From the NCBI GenBank assembly GCA_948329525.1, contig CAOJBM010000008.1:1-35978 (forward strand): 35,978 bases of DNA, written 5' to 3'. The notes beneath the pieces are model-generated. The model had not been told where the DNA came from. It did not search any database and saw nothing but the letters and a program-made list of their open reading frames with translations. Position numbers and translations under genes: made by a program. Positions 24,536 to 32,037 of this stretch are shown in pieces. Source of the stretch: an uncultured Mycoplasmatota bacterium. Its GTDB lineage: Bacteria; Bacillota_I; Bacilli_A; RF39; UBA660. How positions within the stretch are numbered: the first letter of the stretch is position 1; every line of letters begins with the position of its first letter.

Positions 24536-24892
24536 AAAATCATTCCTTAAAATAACTTGTTACTAAATAATATTTTCTGTTAATCTTCAGTCTAATCAAA
24601 AAATAAACTAGTTGATTAAGAATATCTCTCTTCTTATTTTTGTTTGGCTATTTCAATTATACATTACTTTTATTTACAAATCATTATTTTTAACATAACA
24701 ATTTTAAAAAATACTGCCTATTCTTAAATTTTATTAACAATTACTTAAAAACGTTACGTAAAAAATTATATAGAAGAAATTATATTAAAGATGAGGGTTT
24801 CAACATTTTTAAAATCAAAAGAATAACGAGTAAGTTTCCTAATTTTTCACCCACATAGCGTGCGTTCCTATTTTGAAATAACGAAAAAAGTC
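24536..24892. other. Non-coding stretch with a possible decayed coding remnant
   Basis: No intact gene is seen. From about 24794 a plus-strand frame reads MRVSTFLKSKE, a stop, then RVSFLIFHPHSVRSYFEITKK up to the terminator of the neighbouring RNA element. This is protein-like and stop-interrupted, and may be the tail of a lost transposase or other gene. The rest (24536-24780) is AT-rich with no motif I can support. Confidence 0.3.
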
Positions 24893-24895
24893 CAT

Positions 24896-24987
24896 AAAAA
24901 AAACTCACATCACAAATTTAGTGTGTGAGTTTAAGCCTCAATGGGCTATCTACTCTCATTAACGAAAGGACGTATTATCTTCCGTTA
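24896..24987 (-). ncRNA. Structured 3' RNA element A with terminator
   Basis: On the minus strand, after the 86-residue gene, a 9-bp hairpin (24987-24979 with 24968-24960) is followed by CCATTGAGG (24944-24936). A terminator stem AAACTCACA/TGTGAGTTT comes next (24932-24924 with 24909-24901), then T8. A second copy of this arrangement occurs at 31915-31996 with compensatory changes in the terminator stem (CAC/GTG here, CGC/GCG there). It could be an elaborate 3' UTR or a processed small RNA. Confidence 0.5.
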
Positions 24988-25040
24988 CTAGTAATATTTT
25001 AAGGAATAGATTTTGTTGATTTTATAATCTTGTACATAAA

Positions 25041-25301
25041 TTAGTTATTTATTTTAGATAGTAATTTATGTAGTTCATTTAATTCTTCTAAAGAAAAACA
25101 AGATAAAAATTCATCGGGATTTAAATCTCTATTATGATGTAATAAATGACCACATTTTTTTAAATCATTAATAACTTGTTCATTAAGTGATTTTGGCTCA
25201 CTATTTTTGTCTTGATTACTAAAATAATCTTTTCCTCGTCCACAACCTAAATTATCTTTTTGACAATGATTTGGACAACAAGGACAATTTTCTTGATTCA
25301 T
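25041..25301 (-). CDS. Small Cys-rich N-terminal protein, 86 residues
   Basis: Soluble small protein with an N-terminal cysteine cluster (CPCCPNHCQKDNLGCGRG), likely a metal site, then a polar linker and a helical half (NDLKKCGHLLHHNRDLNPDEFLSCF). Similar Cys-rich small proteins with 'CPNHC..L.CGRG' occur in Firmicutes beside transporters or MarR regulators, but I cannot name a function. AAAGGA precedes the ATG. It follows the MATE-fusion gene by 56 nt on the same strand, so a common transcript is likely. Confidence 0.8.
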   Translation of the reverse strand: MNQENCPCCPNHCQKDNLGCGRGKDYFSNQDKNSEPKSLNEQVINDLKKCGHLLHHNRDLNPDEFLSCFSLEELNELHKLLSKINN

Positions 25302-25357
25302 AATGTTTTTCCTTTCTTAAAACTATATTATGGTAAGCTACCATAAAACTTACAAAT

Positions 25358-27325
25358 TTATTTCTTATTTTTAACAAAGTCGCATATTATCTCTGCTGTT
25401 ATATCAGCTCCAATAGATGAATCGATACATAAATCATAATTATTTACATCACCAAATGTATTATTGGAAATAAGTTTATAATAACTAGCACGATTTTTAT
25501 CTGATTTATTAATATTCTTTTTAGCTTCACTCTCACTATCTCCATACATTTCCATAACACTTTTGATTCGATATTCTTCTTTTGCATAGATAAATATTCT
25601 AATAACTTTTTTATTATCTTTTAAAACATAATCTGCTGCTCGACCAACTATTACACAAGAACCTTTGGAAGCAATTTTTTTGATTACTTTTTCTTGAGCT
25701 TCTATTGCATATTTAACTGGAGTAGTAGTTAAATATAAATCGTGCAAAATATTACTATTTTGGTTTAATTTTGAAATGAATTCTTTATCTAAACCGCTTT
25801 CTTGTGCTGCAATAGCAGTTAATTCTTTACAATAATAAGGAATACCCAATTTTTTAGCAACTTGTTCTCCAATATACTTTCCACGAGAACCATGTGTTCT
25901 ACTAATTGTTACAATTATACCATCTTCACTATCTAATATTTTAACATTATCACTTTTTATTATTTTTTCTTTACCTAATTTAATAAAGAATAAGATAAGT
26001 AAAATTATTGTAATGATAATACCAACTAAGTCTGCAATTGGAGCTGCATATAAGGCTCCTTCTACTCCTATAAATTTTGGTAAAATAATTACTAAAGGAA
26101 CAAATAAGACAATATCTCGAGATAGAGATATAACAGATGCTTTTACTGGGTTACCAACTGCTTGAAAGAAAATACTAGTAATTTTAATAGTACAAGTAAA
26201 TACAATAAAGAATAAGAATATTCTAAATGTCTTTATGGCAAATTCCATATATAAATCTGATTCAGTACCAAACATCTTAATAATAATACTTGGACATAAT
26301 TCAAATAAAAGCATAGATATTAACCCTACTATAATAGTAGAGACTAAAGCAAGTTTAAATGTTTTCTTAACTCTATCGTATTGTTTTGCCCCATAGTTAT
26401 AGCCAAGAATTGGTTGAGCTCCTAAAATAATTCCTACTGCTATATTAATAACAATCGTAAATACTTTCATACATATACCAATAACTGCAATTGGTATATC
26501 TGTTCCATATTTAGAGATAGCTCCATATTTTGCTAACATAATATTACATACTAAACTTATAACTACAATACTCATTTGAGTAATAAATGTTGATACTCCT
26601 AGTTTAATAACATTACTAAAAATACCAAAGTTTACTTTAAAACTAGACCATCCAAGTTTAAATGTCTTTGTTTTAGTAAAATAAATTATTGAAGCAATAA
26701 GTGATAACACTTGACCGATAACTGTTGCCCAAGCAGCACCTTTTATTCCCCACTTAAATACGAATATAAAAATAGGATCCAAAATTATATTTGTAATTGC
26801 TCCAATAAGAGTTGATGCCATTGAAATACCTGGACTACCATCTGCTCTTATAATTGCATTCATTCCATTAGCCATCATATAAGCTGGAATGAATATTAAG
26901 ATTATTCTAAAATAATCCTGTGCTATTGGTAACGTTACCTCACTAGCACCAAATAAGAATAATAACTTATCCATAAATAAGAAACCTAATAAGACAAATA
27001 GAATACTTATTATGAAATTAATTAAAATTCCATTACCAATTGCAGTATGAGCATTTTTGGTATCTTTTCTTCCTTGACATAGAGACAGATACGCAGCTGA
27101 GCCATCACCAATTGCCCATGCAAATGCAACAGAAATAATTGTAATTGGAAATACAACACTTGTAGCTGCATTTCCTAAATAGCCAAGTTCACTATTTCCA
27201 ATAAATATTTGATCCACAATATTATAAAGTGAACTAATAAGTAATGATAAAATACAAGGAATAGAAAACTTTAATAATAATTTCGAAACACTCTCTTTCC
27301 CTAGATATTTATTGTTACCTTCCAT
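25358..27325 (-). CDS. MATE efflux transporter fused to cytidylate-kinase-like domain
   Basis: 655 residues. Residues about 1-455 are a MATE transporter with twelve membrane helices (KFSIPCILSLLISSLYNIVDQIFIG at helix 1, PAYMMANGMNAIIRADGSP, GAQPILGYNYGA), which exports drugs or cations using an ion gradient. Residues about 468-655 are a complete cytidylate-kinase-like (AAK6) P-loop domain: SRTHGSRGKYIGEQVAKKLG (nucleotide loop), IPYYCKEL, KGSCVIVGRAADYVL, RIFIYAKEEYRI and a C-terminal YDLCIDSS. The kinase would lie in the cytoplasm after helix 12. No stop or frameshift separates the halves. ATG has AGGAGG 6 nt upstream. Transcription probably starts near 27413 and passes an attenuator-like hairpin. 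Substrate and the kinase's role are unknown. Confidence 0.9.
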   Translation of the reverse strand: MEGNNKYLGKESVSKLLLKFSIPCILSLLISSLYNIVDQIFIGNSELGYLGNAATSVVFPITIISVAFAWAIGDGSAAYLSLCQGRKDTKNAHTAIGNGILINFIISILFVLLGFLFMDKLLFLFGASEVTLPIAQDYFRIILIFIPAYMMANGMNAIIRADGSPGISMASTLIGAITNIILDPIFIFVFKWGIKGAAWATVIGQVLSLIASIIYFTKTKTFKLGWSSFKVNFGIFSNVIKLGVSTFITQMSIVVISLVCNIMLAKYGAISKYGTDIPIAVIGICMKVFTIVINIAVGIILGAQPILGYNYGAKQYDRVKKTFKLALVSTIIVGLISMLLFELCPSIIIKMFGTESDLYMEFAIKTFRIFLFFIVFTCTIKITSIFFQAVGNPVKASVISLSRDIVLFVPLVIILPKFIGVEGALYAAPIADLVGIIITIILLILFFIKLGKEKIIKSDNVKILDSEDGIIVTISRTHGSRGKYIGEQVAKKLGIPYYCKELTAIAAQESGLDKEFISKLNQNSNILHDLYLTTTPVKYAIEAQEKVIKKIASKGSCVIVGRAADYVLKDNKKVIRIFIYAKEEYRIKSVMEMYGDSESEAKKNINKSDKNRASYYKLISNNTFGDVNNYDLCIDSSIGADITAEIICDFVKNKK

Positions 27326-27448
27326 AAATTTCCTCCTTCTTATCTAACCCTCGTTGGGCATTAAAAAATGCGTAAAAACAATGTCTGTTTCTACGCATTC
27401 CAGCTGGGTCGACTTAATCATTTTATCACTTTTTTTATTTTTTCGTAA
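27326..27448 (-). promoter_or_regulatory. Promoter and short leader with attenuator hairpin for the MATE fusion gene
   Basis: Minus strand: TTACGA (27448-27443), 17 nt, then TGA-TAAAAT (extended -10, 27428-27420), start near 27413. The leader of about 88 nt contains GACCCAGCTGG, then AATGCGTA (27399-27392) paired with TACGCATT (27374-27367) and a T6 run, which is a terminator shape, then CCCAACGAGGG and the AGGAGG site. A terminator between promoter and gene suggests attenuation or a small riboswitch. The CCCAGCTGG and CCCAACGAGGG segments could form the alternative fold. No known class is recognised. Confidence 0.5.
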
Positions 27449-27476
27449 GTTTTTTTGTTACTATTTACGGATTTTC

Positions 27477-29164
27477 TGTAACAGTTCAGACTAGAGGATG
27501 AGAAAATCATCTTTTTTCTGTGGAAATGTTGTTCAAACAAAGAAGTTATCCACAAATTTGAGTAAACCTCTTGAAATAATTTAAAAATATGTAATACTTA
27601 TACTAATGAAAGGTGAAAATAAATGGGAGTACACAATAATTATTCCAATAGTATGTATAAACAACTAGAAGAAATGATGATTAAAATTGATAATCTCCTA
27701 GATGAAATAAAACGCCTTAGACTTGAACTCGAAATACAAAAATCATTAAATACAGAAAAGGACAAGCAATTAGAAGAATTAACAAACAAATTAAATCAAG
27801 CACTTGAAGAACTAGATAAAGAAAGAAGTAAAAATAACAAGAATTCTGGTAACTCGAGTAAGCCTTCATCTACCGACATTGCTCCAGTAAAAAAGAAAAG
27901 TCAGGAGCTAATCTATACAATTATCGAGTTAAAAGTGATAAAAAGAAAGGTGGTCAATTCGGTCATATTGGTTCTACATATACAAAAGAAAAATTAGAGA
28001 GTGAGATTAAAGAAAAGAATCTTAAAGTTGTTACAATAACTCATACAATACAGGGGAAAGAAAATCAAGAACCACTAGTAAAATATAGACTGGGTCTTAA
28101 AACAGCAGTAGTAGTCTATAAACATGTTTTTAAATTCTCATCTAAATCTGTTGAAACTTTACCTCGTGAATTTCAAACAGATGTAACCTATGATGTCTCT
28201 ATTAAAACAACGGCACTAAATCTAGACACTTTAAATGTAGTTAGTCTAGATAGACAAACTGACTTTTTCAGTGCAATAACAGATGATTTTTTACACATTG
28301 GAAAAGGAACACTTATGAACTTTAAAAAGGAGTTTAGTCTTAAAGCACAATCTACTTTAGAAAATATAGAGAACAACTTACATAATGGAAAAACAATATT
28401 TACAGATGAGACAAGTTCTAAAAATAATGGCCAAAAAATCTATACTAGAAACTATTCTAATCCAGATAATGTCTTATATAAAATGCATCCAAATAAGAGA
28501 CATGATCCTATTAAAGCTGACGGAATACTGACAAAATATTTAGGTGGAATAATGGGTGACCATGATACAACTCTCTACAAATATGGTACTAAACGATATG
28601 AGTGCAATATTCATGTAGGAAGATACCTGCAAGAAATAATAAAACTTGTTCCAGATGTAAAATGGGTTCATAATATGAAGACTTTGCTTTTTAAAATGAA
28701 AGCCACAAGAGAAGTTGCCATTGAATTTGGATGTACTCATTTTATCCAAGAAAAACTGAATGAGTACAACTTGGAATTTAATGAAGTACTTGAAAGTTCT
28801 TTATTAGAAGATAAGAACATAAAATCGAAAACTTTTAGAGGTAAGGCTGAAAAATTAAGACGTCGACTTTTGAAATATAAGATGAACCGTATTTACTTTA
28901 TCTATGATTTTGAAGTTCCTTTCGATAATAACTTAAGTGAGAGTGATATTAGAATATTTAAAATTAATACAAAAGTAAGTGGTGGTTTTAGAAGTTTAAA
29001 AGGTGCTCAATATTTTGCTGATGCTTTAAGTGTGATTAAAACTGCAAAGAAAAGAAAAATGAATCCTACTAAAGTCATAGAATCCATTTTTAACAATCAA
29101 GCATTATTCTCTTAACGATGAATATTTTCATTGTTCTTTTTCGTGGTTAGTCTGAACTGTTACA
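27477..29164 (+). mobile_element. Complete IS66-family insertion sequence
   Basis: 1688 bp bounded by 17-bp perfect inverted ends: TGTAACAGTTCAGACTA (27477-27493) and its reverse complement (29148-29164). It carries one transposase gene and no TnpA/TnpB accessory genes, as in the ISBst12-type single-ORF branch of IS66. No 8-bp target duplication is apparent (flanks ggattttc and atttgtcc), so it is old, or flank changes followed insertion. It lies upstream of the MATE fusion gene's promoter. Confidence 0.88.
27623..29115 (+). CDS. IS66-family transposase, two frames joined by -1 frameshift
   Basis: Frame 1 (27623-27895) gives the N-terminal leucine-zipper/DUF6444 part (KQLEELTNKLNQALEELDKE, NNKNSGNSSKPSSTD). 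The rest is one frame back, open from about 27895 to 29115 with no stop: SGANLYNYRVKSDKKKGGQF, zinc-binding-like region, then the DDE domain with TIFTDET, GDHDTTLYKYG, NLSESDIR and KVSGGFRSLKGA. At the join, A AAA AAG (27889-27895) is in exact zero-frame phase for -1 slippage, giving VKKEKSGAN. About 497 residues if joined. Either programmed frameshifting or a one-base loss in the A run fits; frame 1 otherwise continues to a stop at 27995-27997. AAAGGTGA precedes the ATG. Confidence 0.82.
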
Positions 29165-29303
29165 ATTTGTCCACAAAAATGTGTCTAAAAACTTGACATA
29201 AATCCACCTTCATGCATGTATGAATCTTAAAAAGTTTACATTACATCATTATGCCTAGAATAGAAATATCTTAGGCATTTATCTAATTCTTACTAAATTT
29301 ATT

Positions 29304-29342
29304 TAAAAAAAGACAAATAAGTAGATTTTTTACCCATTTGTC
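29304..29342 (-). terminator. Terminator after the kinase-like gene
   Basis: On the minus strand GACAAATGGGTA (29342-29331) pairs with the segment ending ATTTGTC (29324-29312) with G-U pairs, then T7. The remaining gap to 29165 holds a TTCATGCATGTATGAA palindrome (from 29209) and an ATGCCTA/TTAGGCAT hairpin (29251-29278) of unknown use. Confidence 0.7.
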
Positions 29343-29377
29343 AATAGTCCGAAAGACGTAAATTGTAAATGCTTCTT

Positions 29378-31759
29378 TTAACGTAGAAAATATTTTTTAT
29401 CTATTTCGATTTTTTTAGTGTAAGGTTTAATAGTTAATGATTTTAAAACTGGTGTGATATATTCGTTTTTAGTGGTTGGATCTAACAATAATGCAAAATA
29501 ATCTCTTAAATCTTTATATTCATTGGGAATAAGACTTACAATAAAAGATAAATTTTCTAGAGAGTTAACATCTTCTCTAATTTCATAATGAATCCCTATA
29601 TCAGTAAGCATTGATAAAGCCGTGATGGAGAAAGAGAACATATCACTTTCGGGCATATTGCATTTTTTTACTACATTTCGATAATATCTCATATATAAAG
29701 GAAATAAATCACATCTTAATCCACCAACCGAGGCATTATCAAAATCGGTTATTATCGCATTTTTACCTACAAAATTTGTTTCGTTTAAATCGCCTAAGCC
29801 TATACCACGATCGTGAACTTGTCTGATATTTTCCTCGGCTATTAATATCAAAGCGATACGTTCTTCTAATGATATATTAGACTGCCTTATTTTTTCAAAG
29901 TTGCCTAATTCATCATTCACTAATTCCATTGTATAACCAACAAATTCATCATCTCTAGTTATTAATTTAAGAGGAACACTAGCGGGTAAACCTTTAGCCA
30001 ATTCATATAATAGTTCTATTTTTTTTCTTTTTCTTTTTAAAGTCTTTTCTACTGGTTCGCCGTATAGTATTTCATTTCGATATTCGGCATTATAGCCAAA
30101 ATAATTACTTGGCATATAGTAACCAAATATTTTTGCTAGTTCGTCACCGCTAAGTTTGAATAAAACACCCTCTGTACCACTTGCGAAATGTGAAACACCC
30201 TCTGTACCACTTGTGAAACTTGGTTTATTGCCATACCAATTACCAAATTTATTTTCAAAACTTTTTCTTGAATAATTAATTGTGGGCATATCATTTAAAG
30301 GTTCAACGTCATTGTCGGGTGCAGATAATTCGGTATTAAAATCTTCAACCTTATATTCTTTTAACCCATGAACTTTATTATCTCTATAATCTTCTAGTTT
30401 TTTTATTTGTATTAAAACAATCCTTTTAACAAACTCATCTTCAATATTAGCATATTGCATTTTAGCAATTATTTTATTGAAAAAATCAGTTTTATTAAAC
30501 TCTACATCTTTTGATTGTGAAATATGATCGCAAACCGCTTTTGTCCAGTTTTCAATTTCACTTTTAACTTTTTGGTAAAAAAGATTATTTATTCTTTTGA
30601 ACAAAATATCGTAAATATCTAATATTGTATTATATTTTCCCTCTTTAACTAAATACTCAATAGTTTTGTAAAAATAGCAATACCAACTATACATACCCAA
30701 TTTTTCATATAAATATAAGGCTTTTTCTTCATCAGTTTTAATAAATTCATTTACCATATCGCCGTTGCTACCTTTTGCGGGTTGGGCATTACACTCATAG
30801 ACCAACCTTTTCATTGTAGCGGGGCATATATTTTTTAGTCTTTCTAAAGATAAGCCTTTGATATTATCTCTACTGATATTTCTATCTTTTTCATCCTCGA
30901 TTTCTTCAGGATAACGATAATCGTAATTAGCATAAGGATCAACGATAATCTCTTTATCATAATCAATATTGCCCGATGTTATTTCGTTATTAACTTTCAA
31001 TAATAATTTATTTAATGCTAGTTCATAAGCCATATAATGGCTTTTTATTTGATATTTATCACTTTTAAAATTGAATTTTAAATCTTCTTGGATTTTACTA
31101 GGTTGTAAAAACGTACTTAGTCTATCATTTTCGTAAAATTTAATATGATTTAAAAACTCTTTTAAAGGTTTATTAGCATTTCTAAAAGTATTAACTCGTT
31201 TATTAATGTAAAAAAATACTTCTGATTCCAAAAATCTCATAGGAGGATTTTTAGCATCGCTACTTTTATCAATAGACGGTGTAATACAAACATATATTAC
31301 ACCCTCATTAATTTTGATTATCTCACTAATCGAGATATAATCGCTATCTTGACTAGGAGTAATACTAATTATATTATCAAAATCATCATTAATCGTTTTA
31401 TTTCCTATATTTAAAGGCATTATAAGATAATTCTTATTTTGGTATCTATTTGTGTGTTCTGATAGAACAAAGATTTTGCCAGTACCTTGCTCGTTTTCTA
31501 AACTCTCTAATAACATAGTTTTTTTATCATCAGTAAAACCATAAAACCTAAAGTGATTACCGCTAATTAAATCAATTAAGAATTTTTTTATTCTATAATA
31601 TTGCCCGTTTCCATTTAAAAAATCTTCAATTTCTTTAGGAACTTCGATTTTTTCTTCTATTTGTACTACTTCTTCATTAGTTATAGTAGAAAAAGTTGTA
31701 TTAACTTTTCTTTGTATTAATAGGGTTTTCAAATCATGCAATAGTGAATTATATGACAT
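29378..31759 (-). CDS. Large protein with C-terminal protein-kinase-like domain
   Basis: 793 residues, soluble. The first 480 residues are unassigned, alpha/beta then helical. The C-terminal third (about 510-760) follows a protein kinase: Gly-rich loop SGTEGVLFKL, an alphaC-like KKIELLYELAK, hinge GYTMELV, catalytic loop VHDRGIGLGDLNETNF (Asp and Asn in HxDxxxxN order, but GD instead of RD), metal motif ITDFD in place of DFG, and ESDMFSFSITAL. Similar variants occur in YegI-like and helix-hairpin kinase families. The Gly-rich loop is duplicated in tandem. Start chosen at the ATG at 31759 (AAAGGAGG, 8 nt); upstream ATGs lack a site. It is adjacent to an OLD-family gene but separated by a terminator and its own promoter. 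Target unknown. Confidence 0.82.
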   Translation of the reverse strand: MSYNSLLHDLKTLLIQRKVNTTFSTITNEEVVQIEEKIEVPKEIEDFLNGNGQYYRIKKFLIDLISGNHFRFYGFTDDKKTMLLESLENEQGTGKIFVLSEHTNRYQNKNYLIMPLNIGNKTINDDFDNIISITPSQDSDYISISEIIKINEGVIYVCITPSIDKSSDAKNPPMRFLESEVFFYINKRVNTFRNANKPLKEFLNHIKFYENDRLSTFLQPSKIQEDLKFNFKSDKYQIKSHYMAYELALNKLLLKVNNEITSGNIDYDKEIIVDPYANYDYRYPEEIEDEKDRNISRDNIKGLSLERLKNICPATMKRLVYECNAQPAKGSNGDMVNEFIKTDEEKALYLYEKLGMYSWYCYFYKTIEYLVKEGKYNTILDIYDILFKRINNLFYQKVKSEIENWTKAVCDHISQSKDVEFNKTDFFNKIIAKMQYANIEDEFVKRIVLIQIKKLEDYRDNKVHGLKEYKVEDFNTELSAPDNDVEPLNDMPTINYSRKSFENKFGNWYGNKPSFTSGTEGVSHFASGTEGVLFKLSGDELAKIFGYYMPSNYFGYNAEYRNEILYGEPVEKTLKRKRKKIELLYELAKGLPASVPLKLITRDDEFVGYTMELVNDELGNFEKIRQSNISLEERIALILIAEENIRQVHDRGIGLGDLNETNFVGKNAIITDFDNASVGGLRCDLFPLYMRYYRNVVKKCNMPESDMFSFSITALSMLTDIGIHYEIREDVNSLENLSFIVSLIPNEYKDLRDYFALLLDPTTKNEYITPVLKSLTIKPYTKKIEIDKKYFLR
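30163..30222. repeat. 30-bp tandem duplication inside the kinase Gly-rich loop
   Basis: 30163-30192 and 30193-30222 match at about 27 of 30 positions, encoding FTSGTEGVSH and FASGTEGVLF. The duplication keeps frame and doubles the nucleotide-binding turn of the kinase-like domain. Confidence 0.85.
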
Positions 31760-31789
31760 ATAAAATCCTCCTTTCAAATATTGGTTGCT

Positions 31790-31818
31790 ATTATACATTA
31801 AAATCACTAAATTGTCAC
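31790..31818 (-). promoter_or_regulatory. Promoter of the kinase-like gene
   Basis: On the minus strand GTGACA (31818-31813), 17 nt, TATAAT (31795-31790), then a leader of about 24 nt with AAAGGAGG. This is one of the best sigma-A-like promoters in the window. Confidence 0.7.
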
Positions 31819-31914
31819 ATTTCAGTTCATAAAATGGTAGATACTCAACCTATATATTTTGGCACAATTAGCAAAATGGGAGATTAAAATAAAGGCATTA
31901 ATTTCATTTTATAG

Positions 31915-31996
31915 AAAAACTCGCTTTACTATTTCTAGTGTGCGAGTTTAAACCTCAATGGAGCGATTGTTTGTTAGGTTATGAACACTTAACAAA
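31915..31996 (-). ncRNA. Structured 3' RNA element B with terminator
   Basis: After the OLD-family gene on the minus strand: hairpin TTTGTTA/TAACAAA (31996-31990 with 31976-31970), CCATTGAGG (31961-31953), then terminator stem AAACTCGC/GCGAGTTT (31949-31942 with 31924-31917) and T5. Motif, spacing and CACACTA loop start are shared with the element at 24896-24987. It lies between the OLD stop and the kinase promoter. Confidence 0.5.
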
Positions 31997-32037
31997 CGAA
32001 GTTCTTAATAACTTGATGAATTAATTATAAACTAATT

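Noticed and set aside
24893-25040. Element A as a second tRNA-like gene because CCA precedes the conserved motif
   Set aside because: No 7-bp acceptor stem or 76-nt cloverleaf could be fitted; the best long pairing encloses only about 64 nt.
27385-27399. Guanidine-II (mini-ykkC) riboswitch ahead of the MATE gene
   Set aside because: Only one ACGA-containing hairpin (CCCAACGAGGG) is present; the class needs two such hairpins, so the class name is not claimed.
27469-29172. 8-bp target-site duplication of the IS66 element
   Set aside because: The flanks ggattttc and atttgtcc do not match, also not when the ends are shifted by one base.
29193-29221. Outward promoter next to the IS right end (TTGACA, 17 nt, ATGTAT)
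   Set aside because: The -10 is poor and no gene or defined RNA follows on the plus strand.
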